This document shows, one piece after another, positions 47,933 through 60,300 of a stretch of DNA of 64,000 bases (position 1 is the stretch's first letter; every line of letters begins with the position of its first letter). The stretch is from Enoplolaimus lenunculus (lineage: Eukaryota; Nematoda; Enoplea; Enoplida; Thoracostomopsidae), in NCBI GenBank assembly GCA_030248215.1, contig JASANG010003686.1, positions 33,654 to 97,653 of the forward strand. The letters are read 5' to 3'. The notes below the pieces were generated by a model, which did not search any database, had not been told where the DNA came from, and was given only the letters and a program-made list of their open reading frames with translations. The position numbers were made by a program, and so were the translations under genes.

Positions 47933-48132
47933 TGAGTATGGCATTAAGGTAGTAACCATTCGGAATTGGATAGCCTAATTGGGAAGTGAGCTGAATTACG
48001 GCTCTAGCTACGACATAATATATACTTGTGATTTGAGCATGGTATTAAGGTAGTAACCATTCGGAATTGGATAGCCCAACCCGGAATTGAGTTGAATCAC
48101 GGCTTTGGGAACGAGATATATGCTTGTGATAC
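47933..48132. repeat. Tandem duplication, two units of about 100 bp
   Basis: Both units contain TTAAGGTAGTAACCATTCGG and AATTGGATAGCC and end near ATATACTTGTGA or ATATGCTTGTGA. Confidence 0.75.
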
Positions 48133-48601
48133 GTGTTATCATAATCAAATGGGTCAGTAAAATATTGAAAAAATGTGGGAACTAAGTGTAAGATTTAATT
48201 ACTTGTTACTAATATTACTATTATAGCGCGTATATTTGCCAGTTAACCTACTTACTTTAATAAACTTTTTTCGAATTTGAACAGCAAATTAAAAAGAAAC
48301 CTACTCATAAGCGCACGCTTCTTTGCTTGAGTTTCGTCCAAACAGAAAACACAAGTGAGAGACATGCTGAGAAAGGACCAGGCAGTTCAGGAGTATTACC
48401 TATATATGTAGCCGATGTAGGATAACCACGCTCGTATGACATCTAGTACAAAATGAAAATTTTTCTGTGGTTGCAGACGCGCCGTACCCGCCTAACATAC
48501 CCTTAATTTGAGGGGCTCGCGCTTCTAGGAGAACCGGAGAACAAGCTTACTATTTTCTAACTTTGGCTGGGTAAGTAGAAACAGCATTCCTTAATTAACC
48601 A

Positions 48602-48858
48602 CTTCTCACATTGAGTTGCCTATAGGCAACTCAGCGCAGTGCATATACGATAAATAATATATATCGTACCGTGTTTGACTATTGCAACACGTATACATAG
48701 TACTAAACCACCACAAGACGTGAGAACCCCCTCGGGCTCGAGCGTCGAGCTCCTGTAGCTGAGTAGTAATGGTATACGCCTCCCACTCCAGTTACTGGAG
48801 TTCAAATCATAGAATAAAAGTAGGTCTCAGGGGAAATAGAAAATATTCATGTGAGAAA
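48602..48858. mobile_element. MITE or SINE-like element with Pol III-like boxes, copy 2
   Basis: Inverted ends CTTCTCACAT and ATGTGAGAAA. Inside, TGTAGCTGAGTAGTAATGG followed some 35 bases later by GGAGTTCAAATC resembles tRNA A and B boxes at tRNA-like spacing. Shares its length and core with 25299-25554. Confidence 0.6.
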
Positions 48859-50389
48859 AGGTTAAATCGCTTTGACTGCAAACTTCATTGTGACATTAGT
48901 ATCCAGCTAACCGTTTCCCACATAGAATATACAGTAAGCACTGGCGGATCCAAAGCTCTATCAAGGTCTTGACCCGCCAGTATAGCAGCTTTTTAAACTG
49001 TAAAGTTTCGCCAGTGGCGCTGTTTCAAGGTCAACTGCGATACAAAATTAACGATGCATTTAGAAGATCTAAAAATCAAACCGCTACACCCGAATTTATT
49101 TTGTATTGATTGACTAGAGATTAAATGCAAATAGATTGGCTGGCTCCTAGCTAGCTACGCTCCAGAGGTAGTCCACCAATTGCTTTTTGCCTGCAGATTT
49201 CTTTGACATAGCTTTTATATGTTACCAAAATTGACGACCAGAAACTTTACTTTTATGATAATTTCGCATACGGAAATACAAGCTCAAGATTACGTTTGGC
49301 TTCTCGTTCGCTTCACTGACAAGGTTTTGTCTGCGCTCAAAAGAGTAATAAACTACAGCAAGTGCCGGAATTAATTTGCAGAATTCCATTTTGACAGGTT
49401 TTGAGCAGACTTAAACCGATTTTGCCCCAATAAAAGGCTTCGTTTGCCAGGTTTTGGGGACCTCGAGTAGCCCAGCGATGGCTCTGACAGGTTGAATTAC
49501 GAGAACAGTCTATGAAATAAACCTATTCTCCGTCAAAAGTTTTCTCGTCCCAGATATGTTAACTGATAATCTATACTCAAAACGTAGAAAACGCGAAGTT
49601 ATCTAACAGTTAGGAAAATGTTAATGCTCTACTGTCTGTTAATTTGATTCGACCGGTCAGTAGTTGTGTAGCTAGCGCAAACTGTTAAGGAATGCTTGAG
49701 CAAATTTAGAAAAGGCATACGGTAAAAATAACAAGCATACAAGTACGCTCAAACTTTTCAAAGGGGCCAAAATTTTTGTAGGAAGCTGAGCGTCAACCCC
49801 TGGTTTCGTTCTATCTACAGGTCTGTCGTTCACGTGCTGATGCCAGTTTTATGACTAAAATAATTGAATTGGCGCAGCCAACCAAACTTAATACATGCGA
49901 ATATAATATGTTTTTAAAATAAACACACACAAATTTATATAATAGGCAAATTGTTAATTATACGTAATTGCCATACCAAGTATCTTTATTATATATTAAT
50001 CTGAACCTTGAACTTTCGAAAAATGTTTCAAAGCCCCAGTCTAAAAATCAGCAGACACTTGCAGCGTAACATATGCAATTGTAAAATATCTTCTAAATAA
50101 GAAGATCACAAATTTGCATTACGTCTGCATCAGGGGAGTATACAAAAACGTGATAAAGGAGACTATGCCTCTGAATTCCTGGAGCGACTATAAAAATAGA
50201 CGCTTTTACATACATTAATAATATAAGCTGCTGCGTTATAGAAGTTAAAATAATGCTCTCGCTCGTCACAGGTTAGCATGAGATTACCCTTACAGAAATG
50301 AAATCCTAGTTTACTCACCCGTCTACATATTTATTTCATCTGTTACTTCATGTTATCTTATATTAGTGTAATTTAGATGTATAAATATT

Positions 50390-50530
50390 CAGGGACGGAG
50401 CAGCCCTCACATGTACCGGTTGAAACAAAACCGCCGAAGTTTTAAAACGCGTCTGAATTCTTGCTCACGAGTTTACGGCTCCCTTCCCTGAACTTTGGGG
50501 GAGCCCTCACCCCTGTCTACTCCGGCACTG
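50390..50530. mobile_element. hAT-like MITE, short copy
   Basis: CAGGGACGGAGCAGCC at the left, CTACTCCGGCACTG at the right. Flanks TAAATATT and TGAATATT are 7/8 identical, as for an 8-base target duplication. Confidence 0.65.
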
Positions 50531-50814
50531 TGAATATTTATATACTCATAATACATCCATATATGTATTTATGTCTACATGCATAAACTTTAACACTTTC
50601 AGAAGATTTTGAAGAAGAATTGAAAAAAGAAAACACGCACGTAAACAATATTTTGAAAACACAAATAATATTTTTCCGGAATGTTTTTTTATTTATAAAT
50701 GTTTCTGGGCAACAAAGAAATCTAGGTTATAGAAACAAGAATATGAACTAGAGTTGTATATCTGTTAAATGTCGTGTAATGTTGTGTTTCTGTATATCCA
50801 TGGTATATTGATGG

Positions 50815-50994
50815 CAGGGCCGGAGCAGCCACCCCCATACCCCCATTTGTAGGTGTCTCCACCCTACAACCTGTTGAAACAAAAACCGCGGAAGTTTTAA
50901 AATGCGTCTGGCGTCTCGTTCGCTTAGCTCTCGAGTTTTGGAGCCCCCACTGTGGTGTTTGGCTGCGCCCCCACCCCTGTCTACTCCGGCACTA
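50815..50994. mobile_element. hAT-like MITE with perfect 8-bp target duplication
   Basis: CAGGGCCGGAGCAGCC to CTACTCCGGCACTA, flanked by ATTGATGG on both sides (50807-50814 and 50995-51002). Same family as 50390-50530. Confidence 0.85.
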
Positions 50995-52145
50995 ATTGAT
51001 GGCACTTGATTATGCGGAGTGGCAGCGGGGGGTGGTTGAACGAAGAATTCATACGTATTACAGGTTTCACACTACACACACTATCATTGAGTTTGTGACC
51101 TAAGCCTAAGTTGAAGCGAAAACAATACCAACACACAGAAATATGGCAGTCGTTGGTTTTGTAGCATATGTTAATTATAAGCGCCGGCTTATAGCGAGAC
51201 AGATAGATATGCGGGGTCTAAGGAGGACCAGGGGGACTCAGTACCTCCCCCGGAAGAAATTTGACCACCTCGTGGAAGACTGTCAATCTTGCTTTGCATG
51301 TATTAAGTCATACAAAAGCTGCATTTTCCAAAAATTTGCGATTTGGAAAAACTTTGCCTATTCTAGCTATTCATGGCTTTCTGATTATTTCGCAACAATG
51401 TGAGTTTTTAAAAAATTATATTTTTCAAGGTCTCAAAAGTTCTATGGCACCCAAAAACATTTTGTAAAAAAGTTATACAAATTATACATATACCGCACTC
51501 GCAGCAGCGTGCCGTGCTCAGTCGAATAGCGCTCAATATATATTCTGCAGTCAGCCAGTTGGTTATTAACGAGTCATGGTCAAATGGCTAATTGGGCGGG
51601 CTAACAAACTCGTCCACCGATTGTTTCGCGGAAGTCTGTTTTGGAACAAAAGAATTCAAAGTCTCAGTGTTTAAAAAATGCAAATTAAATTTTTTGAGCG
51701 GAAATCCTCATAAAACCTACGTTATTGGGACCACTGAAGTTATCAATAACAGCGCACCTACACACTGGAAGTAATTTAACGCACCTTTTAGCGCGAAAAT
51801 TTTCAGAAAACATCGGTATGGAGCATGTTTTTAACCTATCTCACCGCTGGTGGGTTGAAATTCCTAAAAACGTAAAACTATTTTTTGTCCAAAAAAATCG
51901 AATTTCACTTAACAGAAAAATTCATCCGCACAGCTTTTATTTCAAAGTCAATATTTGTTTACAATTGTAAAAGTTGCACAAGGACTAAATATATGGATCA
52001 TTGCGACTTTCCACTTACGCCGCCACAGAGGCAATTCTATCTTCCAGCAGTGGAAACAAACTATGATTTCTCAGATAGAAAATGTAAGTTGTTTGTTTTC
52101 TTTTGTACGGATTTGGTTACAAAACATTGAGAGGTAAGTAAACAA

Positions 52146-52249
52146 ACAAATTTGACAGCGGTTGCATTTGCAGAATGCAATTTAAATTATGCATGAGACA
52201 AATTTGACAGCGGTTGCATTTGCAGAATGCAATTTAAATTATGCATGAG
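52146..52249. repeat. Perfect 52-bp tandem duplication
   Basis: Two identical 52-base units starting ACAAATTTGACAGCGGTTGC, at 52146 and 52198. Confidence 0.95.
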
Positions 52250-52435
52250 ACAAACAGCGAGTTTCAGAATAATATTTTGTTTGGAAAGGTAGGGTTGCGC
52301 TATGCTCACCACGCGCCACCGGACCCCGCCGCGAGCCGATGGACGCTGCGGTGCGCAACCAAACAGGGTTTGCTTACATATTTGAAAGCAATGCATAGCG
52401 GCGTGCGGCGAAGTGCGACACAATATAGTATATCA

Positions 52436-53225
52436 CACAACCCGTAGGATATCCAATGTTAAGCGCGTATCGTAGTGACCCGAATAAGAGTGCGGGGGGG
52501 GGGGGGTAATAAGAGGGGGTCCCCATTTTGAGTCCCAATCAATAGGAGTCCGTATCCGTAATAAGAGTCCGTAAGCGGATAGAGTCCCTAAACCCTAATT
52601 AGAGTCCATAAATGTCAATTATCCTAATTTCAGTGTATAAATGACTCCGGGACCAAATAAAGTTGAGTTCGAAACTTTAAAGCGTAAGTAATTAAGTTTT
52701 GAAGGTACATTCCTAAGTATAACCTTGCATTATCGCTCAAGCTATTGACACAAGACAAATAAACGTTTAATTCAACGGATAACTGCAGTACCGGAAACAT
52801 ATCAGTAACGAAGGGTGGCGGAGCGTGGGTTAAAAATAAATAACGGTCCCCCCTCTTATTCGGGTCACTACAGCAGCCAAGATCATGAAAAAGGGTGAGG
52901 ATTGCTACATTTTGTGACCAATATATACTTTGAAGGGCGTAACAATAGTATAAGCATATTAGCAAACTACGTCTAAGCATTAGCGTAAGGATAGCACAAC
53001 CCGTAGAATATCCAAAGTTAAGCGCATAGCCAAGATCATGAAAAGGGGTGAGGATTGCTACATATTGGGACCAATACTATATATACTTTGAAGGGCGTAG
53101 CAGATGCATAAGCATATTAGCAAACTTACGCCTAAGCATTAGCGTAAGGATAAGCGCGTAACTAAACCCTAAGCTTGAACAATAAAATTAGTCTGAAGCT
53201 CAATATGCTCTACTATAGTCCCACA
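52436..53225. repeat. Duplicated TTAGGC-type unit interrupted by a MITE
   Basis: A unit running CACAACCCGTAG, TATCCAA-GTTAAGCGC, GCCAAGATCATGAAAA, GGGTGAGGATTGCTACAT, then TAAGCATATTAGCAAAC occurs twice. In the first unit the MITE 52471-52873 splits it; the second (from 52994) is unbroken and shows the empty site. Confidence 0.7.
52471..52873. mobile_element. MITE with GTAGTGACCC ends, short copy
   Basis: CGTAGTGACCCGAATAAGAG and, inverted, CTCTTATTCGGGTCACTAC. It contains G12 and repeated AGAGTCCGTA words. The empty site at 53025 confirms insertion. Confidence 0.75.
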
Positions 53226-53499
53226 AAAAAGGTTTGTCGTCCAAAAAACATGGACCAAAATTTAGAAGGAGGGTTAAACGCAAACTCAATGAGCAAAAAC
53301 CACCAAGGGACTATTTTCAAAACCCTGGCAGCCCCGGTCTTTTAACAAGTATTTTGTTCTATAAAAGTTATGGTAATGTATACTTGACTTCCGTCCCAAA
53401 ATCCGACCGTGCCAGCTAAAAAATTGATAGCTCTTTTTTGTGGTGCGATTTTGGGAATTTGGGTTCTGCGATGTCAATAGAATTCATTGCAAGTAAGTC

Positions 53500-54845
53500 C
53501 GTTGGCTTAGTCTAGGCTTTAGGTTTAGGATTAGGCAATCCTTTGGCTCAAGATTATGTCTAGGAATAGACAAGGCTCAACCTTAGGTTTAGGATTAGGT
53601 AAGGTTCCGTGTTAGGCTAGGTGAGAATTAGGCGCTTAGGCGTATGATCTGGCGTAAAGCTTACATATATATGCTTTAGAGATGCCTTAGCTTTCGGCTT
53701 TAATCTACGGCGTAGGCTTTGGCGTAAGCTCAGCTTTAGGCTTAGGCTTTAGGCATAGGCTTAGGCTTATGCTGAGGCTTTAGGAAAAGGCTTTGGTAAA
53801 ACATAGATTATATCGTAAATGACCCTCAGGCAAAATCTTAGGCTTAGACTTACGCGGGATTCACGTTTAACCGGGGAAGGCGGACACGGTTTGTCCCATG
53901 TTGATTCGACGTCAACGTTAAAATTCGAGCACTCATGTTGGGTGAACAGATAAAACTCGAATGTCATATGACATTTACTTTCAAACCACCGCCCTCAGAA
54001 GATGAATGTGTACAAGAGAAGGTATGTCACGTGATACTGAGGGACATTTATGCGAATATCAAATGATATTCCAAAATCATAACGAATATCATATGATATT
54101 CAGCGGACAGTGTAATCTTCGGTTGCTAATAGATAAATGGAAAGTCGGACGTCAGAGGCACAGATGTCCTTAAAATACCAAATACACGTCTGCACAGCCA
54201 TTTCCGACCCAAAATCGATTAGAAAAACTGTGTCATAATTCAAAAGGTCAAATTTCAAATTCTAGTATCATATGATATGCAACAGGACAATTTGGGTATG
54301 TTTACCTCAAGTATGCAGACATTTGAAAATATATCATATGATATTCACTGACAATACGTCGAATATCATATTGCATTGAAGGACAAAAGGTGACCTACAC
54401 ATGATGATAGCAGACAAATATGACTTTGAATATGGTCCCAAGTTGCCCCGGTTATAACGTGAACCCCGCATTAGGCTTGAACTTTGGAGCAGGCTTAGGC
54501 TTTAGTTAAGCATAGATTAGACTGTAAAATGGCATAGGCTTGGGCTTTAAAAATAGGCTTTGGTTTAAACATAGGTTGGACACTAAACGACCTTTAGGCT
54601 AAATCTAAGGTTAAGGCTTAGGCTTAGGCTTCAGGAACATCATACCTTTGTACATATTCCGAAATCCAAAAATTTTACTACGCTTAGGCTTAGGCTTGGG
54701 CTTAGGTTTAGGCTAAGGTTTTAGGAGCAGGCTTTGGTTTTAGCATAGATTACATCTTAAACGACCTTCGGATTAAACCTTAGGCTTAGGCTCAGGTTTA
54801 GGAATAGGCTTAGGCTTAGGCTGAAACTATAGAAATAGGGTTCGG
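53500..54845. repeat. Degenerate TTAGGC hexamer arrays
   Basis: Runs such as TTAGGCTTAGGCATAGGC and related GGCTTTAGG variants occupy 53500-53852 and 54471-54845, split by the Harbinger-like MITE. They are too degenerate and internal to be an active telomere. Confidence 0.75.
53853..54470. mobile_element. Harbinger-like MITE with TTA target duplication, copy 2
   Basis: Starts CGCGGGATTCACGTTTAACC, ends CGGTTATAACGTGAACCCCG plus CA, flanked by TTA (53850-53852 and 54471-54473). Collinear with 22599-23276 over nearly its whole length, with some deletions. Confidence 0.85.
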
Positions 54846-54884
54846 TTTATATAAACATAGATTAAATCATAAATGACTTTTCGG

Positions 54885-56345
54885 TCACCGGTACCTTCGG
54901 CCACATTCCGAAATCCCAAACTTCCATCCTCGAACGTATCTCGAAATCCCAAAGTACCCACCTTCGACCATATTCCGAAATTCCAAAATTTCACCTCGAA
55001 CGTATCCCGAAATCCCAAAATCCCACCTTCGATCATATTCTGAAATACCAAAATTTCACTTTCGACCATATACTGAACTGTCGAACTACCAAAATCCCAC
55101 GTTTGGTCATATCCCGAAATCCCAAAATCCCACCTTATACCACATCCCGAAATCCCAAAATCCCACCTTCCACCATATCCCGAAATCCCAAAATCCCACA
55201 TTCGACCATATCTCGAAATCCCAAAATGCCACTTCGACCATATCCCGAAATCCCAAAATCCCACATTCGACCACATCCCGAAATCTCAAAAATTCACCTA
55301 CCGCCATATCTTGAAATCACAAAATCCCACATTCGACCATATCCCGAAATCCCAAAATCCCGCCTTGGACCATATCCCAAAATTCCAAAATCCCACATTC
55401 GACGATATACCGGAATCCCAAAATCCCACCTTCGACGAATAGCGAAATCACAAAATCTAAAATCTTATCTTCGACCGTATCCCGAAATCCCAAAATCCCA
55501 CCTTCGACCATATCCAAATTCCAAAATCCCATCTTCGATCATATCCCGAAATCCCGATACCCCACCTTCCACAATATCCCGAAATCCTAAAATCCCACCT
55601 TCGACCATATGCCGAAATCACAAACTCCCACCTTCGACCATATCCCGAAATCCAAGAACTTCCCCTGCCACCATATCCGAAATCTCAAAATCCCACCTTC
55701 AACCATATCCCGAAATTCCAAAATCCCACCTTCGACCACAGCCAAAATCCCCAAATCGAATCTTCGACCATATCCCAAAATGCCACATTCGACCATATAC
55801 CGAAATACCAAAATTCCACATTCCACCATATCCCGAATTTGCAAAACCCACCTACCACCATATCCCGAAATCAAAAATTGTACCTTCGATCATAAAATCA
55901 TAAATGCGATCATATCCCGAAACCCCAATATCCCACCCAGGGTGCAACCCCGGTATTTTTCATTATGGTACAAAATCCCGTATGTTTTCACCGGAATTCT
56001 CCAGTGTTTTCGGTATTGAAAATTTTTATCATTCGAAAGTTTAAGAAAAATTAACATATAATTCTAACTTATTTTTCTAAAATTGCCTGAGCGTGTATAT
56101 ATTACCAAACATTTCAATTTGTAAACTGATCATACGTTTCCACTTCTGCATTTGTTTCAGGATTTTGGCATCCTATCTGGTGTGTTTACACTGTTAAAAG
56201 CGGTAAAATAGCGTTAAAAATAAATTTTTCTGTAACAAAAATTTTCTATTTTCCGGCTCTGGCTCCGGACCGGAATATTTAAACTTTCCGGTCCCGGTAT
56301 TTAATAATTTCGGTAGCACCCTGATCCCACCTTCGACCATGCCTC
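54885..56345. repeat. 33-bp minisatellite, about 30 units
   Basis: Unit CCCAAAATCCCACCTTCGAC then CATATCCCGAAAT, with many point variants. Because 33 is a multiple of three, long frames stay open on both strands (for example 55103-55903, repeating about 11 residues). These are by-products, not genes. Interrupted by the hAT-like MITE 55938-56323. Confidence 0.9.
55938..56323. mobile_element. hAT-like MITE inserted in the minisatellite
   Basis: CAGGGTGCAACCCCGG at the left and CGGTAGCACCCTG at the right, with a perfect 8-base duplication ATCCCACC (55930-55937 and 56324-56331) taken from the minisatellite unit. Confidence 0.92.
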
Positions 56346-56502
56346 AAATTAATATTGATATGATGGTGGTATTTTGGGACGGTAGGAAAATTTTACATGT
56401 GCCAAAGTTATGATTTGCAGCAGCAGAATTCAAGTTCAGAATTTAACGTCAGATTTTAGCAGATGTCTTTTTCTCTTCTCTCGCTAAAGTTTTAGCTGCA
56501 GG

Positions 56503-56655
56503 CAGGGTGCAACCGAAATTATAAAATACCGGAAACGGAACCGGTTAAAAAATATACAAACCGGAGCCGGAAAACAAAAAAAATATTGTTCCGAAAAATT
56601 CATTTTAACACTATTTTATCGCTGTTAACGGTGTAAACAAGTAGATAGAAAATGG
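56503..56655. mobile_element. Truncated hAT-like MITE, inverted copy
   Basis: Starts CAGGGTGCAACCGAAATTAT and follows the reverse complement of 55938-56323 for about 150 bases. It then loses similarity at a C-rich run near 56655-56670. Confidence 0.65.
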
Positions 56656-57298
56656 CGGTTTTGCCCCCCCCCCGCAATTGCGGGGCTGGACGGGTGTGAT
56701 GACTCATCGGCTGTTGTGTGCGTGAGTGTGTGCGTGTGTGTGTGTAGAGGAATTTGTTTTATAGTTTGTTAGTTTTATTTAAACATTACCAAATTGTAAA
56801 GTATTTCCCACACAAGTGTTATTCCCAAACTCAAGAACCCATGGGCCGATTTAGCTTAAATTTGGTATACCTGCCTAAAATTCCACCCTGAATCCAATGA
56901 AATAGGTAAGAAGATGCATTACCTGGCACAGGGTGATGACTCATTATTGCCACATTTCCCCCGATATTGTTTCTAGGTAACGGCAAGATATATCTCGCAA
57001 AGTGGTGTCATAGAGTGACGTCATTTTCCTCCCGTCATCGTTGCTATGCAACAGCATGATCAATCTTGGCACACATTTTACACCATATTGCGCAATCCAG
57101 GTTTCAATCACTTGTGTAATTGGAGAATTTTCCTTGGAAAAGTTAAGTTGGTGCTAGCATGCGCGTATCAAAACCAGAAAATACACATATTCTAGGGTAT
57201 AAAGCATATGCTCATATTTCTTAAGGCATTGCTAGGTTTGTTATTACTAAATAAATTTTTCCAGCATCCTATTGGCTTAAACTTACGCAATCTAAGAG

Positions 57299-57335
57299 TA
57301 TAAAAGTGAGTGAGTTTTTGGATTTTATTCAGTTG
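57299..57335 (+). promoter_or_regulatory. TATA box and initiator before the first Polinton gene
   Basis: TATAAAAG at 57299-57306 is followed at the canonical distance by TTCAGTTGTG (A of the initiator near 57331). The first start codon of the region is at 57391. Confidence 0.55.
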
Positions 57336-57390
57336 TGATTTTTCTCGGCTACGATTCAGTGGTTATTTTTAATACATATTTCTTAAAAAG

Positions 57391-60300
57391 ATGGCTCTCG
57401 TATGCGACATATGCAACATCACATTTTCAAGACGCGATCATTTAATACGTCACAAGGATAGTATTCATATGTAGAAAGGATTCAAATGCGGTCAATGTGG
57501 CAGGACGTTCAATCGGAAGGACACCCTAGGGAGACATATCAAGACGCAGCATAGACAGTCAACATCGGTAGTTAATCAGCAAGCAGTCAAGCGTGGGGCG
57601 GTAGAGAACATTAATCAAACACCTACAAAGAAGCAATGTATGGCACAGCAGATGGACGATTTTGTGGCACAGGACATTAGTCGAATGCAGGAAACGACAC
57701 CGGTTGAGCAATGCGGAAATTTATCACTTCAAAAATGGATCAAGGCGTTGAAAGGATATGTCACAAGTTACTATGTAAGCTCAGACACAATGATCAACGA
57801 TCTCCCGGCTCCTACAACAACAGTGTGGAAGAGGAATCAAATTATGGATCAGTGTGCAATGCGCGATGACGAAACTAGATGGCAGCACAATGGCACCTCA
57901 TTTCAATAACAAAGTTCGAGTAGTACTCCCCGGCAGCGATATCGACGAAGAATTACGACTCGTGTTCAACGAAATAATGCAGAAGTTGGACGACTTTTTA
58001 GCAATGGGATCTGGATGGATACTACAAGACGTTCGGCATGCAGATATTCACCTCAACATCTACCAACCATTGCGAGCTTCCTCATACCGGGAACTACCAG
58101 CATCCATTAGAAACAAACATGAAATTCTCAACGTGCAAAACAACGATAACAAATGTTTTCTTTGGTCAATTTTGGCAGCGCTATACCCAGTTGGTCGTAA
58201 GAGGCATCCAGAAAGAGTCAACAACTATCAACCGTATGCGGACAAACTCAATATGGAAGGAATCAACTACCCAGTCAAACTTCAAGACCTTCCTCGTTTC
58301 GAGCGGCAAAACAACATTGCAGTCAACGTCTACGGATTTGAAGATGGTGTCATTTACCCATTGCTAATCTCAAAGACTCACCACAAGCAATACGTGCACC
58401 TTCTGTTCTACAACGATCATTATTGTTTGGTCCGAAATTTGGACGCTCTACTATTCAATCAACGTCGTCATGAGCACAAGAAATATTTTTGTGGCAAGTG
58501 TCTCCTTCCTTGCTGCACAGAGGAGCAACGGAACGAACATGTTCAGCGATGTCGCAACGACCAACCAACACGTATCATTGTCCCACCACCCAATTCCACC
58601 ATCGAGTTCAACAATATACACCGAATGCAACGAGTTCCATACGTTATTTATGCAGATTTTGAATGCATCCTCCAGAAAGTTGACACATGTGAACCATCTC
58701 CCTCAGCGTCATACACAAATCAATATCAGCATCATACCCCGTGTGGATACGGTCTAGTTGAAGCGTTTGGATGTTGCGGTGACAGGCTACAAATTGGCAA
58801 TCCGATTATATATCGTGGAGACAACGTGGTCAAGAACTTCTTACGAAGAGTTGTCAACCTAGCAAGAAATTTTCAACACGATTATATGGAAAACCAGAAA
58901 GAAATTATGATGACGAGAGAAGATTGCATCGATTACTACAAAGCAGTCAAGTGCTACTTATGCGGCAAATGGTTGAAGAATCACGACAAAGCAAAGGATC
59001 ATTGTCACTTGTGTGGACGATATCGTGGTGCGGCACATCTCAAATGCAACGTAGGCTACCGTCTCAGTCGTGATGTTACGGTTTTATTTACTTAATCATG
59101 TAGGAGCTTGGTACATTATGCACAGAACAGGGACTCGAAATTGATTGCATTGCAAAGGGGATGGAAGATTATATGACCTTCTCAATCAAGCAAAAATCAA
59201 AGAAGGAAAACAGTAAACTAAGAGAAAGCAGCATTCCGTTTGTTAGGGATGAGGTAGATGGTGAATGTTGGGATGAACATGCAGATGGGATAGACTTCAT
59301 ACTTGGGAATGATGATAACGAAGGTGAAGAGATTGGGTGGAAGATACGATTTGTCGATACAGTTCAATTTCTTCCATCATCTTTACAGACGCTAGTAGAT
59401 AACCTCAGGAAAAAGGGTATTGAGGTGTTCAGGGCAATGACAAAGACATTTGGAGAGAAAACCACGCTGATGACTCGGAAGGGGGTTTATCCGTACGAAT
59501 ACATGGATAATATGGATCGATTCAAAGAAGTAAACTTACCTCCTCAATCAACATTCTATTCGTCACTCACGGAATGCAGCGTTAGCGATGTGGACTATAT
59601 TCATGCTCAGGAAGTATGGAACGAAATGAAGATCCACAATATGGGGGAATACCACGATCTATACCTCAAAACAGATGCACTCCTTTTATGCGACGTCTTC
59701 GAGAACTTCCGAACATTTGGACTTGATAAGTACCAACTCGACCCCATACATTACATTACTCTACCCAGTTTTGCATGGGATGCGTGTCTCAGGTACACGG
59801 GAGTGAAGCTGGACCTCATCGACGATGCAGATATGTACTCATTCTTTGAAGAGGGAATTCGCGGAGGTGTATCAGTAATATCTCACCGATATGCAAAAGC
59901 AAACAACCCCTATGTCAACGGATATGATACGACGCAACCAAACAACTACATAATGTACCTCGATGCGAACAATCTATACGGATGGTCTATGATACAGAAG
60001 CTTCCATGTCACATTTCAAATGGATGTCGCGTGAAGAGATAGATGTAATTGATTGGGCGACGGTAGATGTCGACGGAGATACTGGATATGTGCTAGAGGT
60101 CGATTTGCAGTACCCGGAAGAACTCCATTACTTCCACAACGACTACCCGCTCGCTCCCGAAAGACTCCAGATAACAGAAGATATGCCATCATCGTATTGT
60201 GCAGATATTAAACATTCACTCAATGTTACTAGTTCAGCAGTTGAGAAGTTGGTTCCAAACCTTAACAACAAACAGCATTATAAGGTACACATTCGAAATC

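Larger units (their letters stand above)
43861..56500. other. Gene-poor region between the Kazal gene and the Polinton
   Basis: No supported host exon. It may contain the missing 5' exons of the Kazal gene, but I could not identify them. Contents: repeat segments at 44200-44520, MITEs at 45784, 48602, 50390, 50815, 52471, 53853 and 55938, tandem duplications at 47933, 52146 and 52876, TTAGGC arrays and a 33-bp minisatellite. Confidence 0.5.

Noticed and set aside
51143-52137. Series of 60-86 residue frames
   Set aside because: Short, overlapping, AT-rich and without recognisable motifs or splice support.
53500-54845. Telomere or chromosome end
   Set aside because: TTAGGC units are degenerate, mixed with other words, interrupted by MITEs, and flanked by ordinary DNA on both sides.
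55103-55903. 266-residue repetitive frame on plus, with matching frames on minus
   Set aside because: It is the 33-bp minisatellite read through; the period is a multiple of three and both strands stay open.
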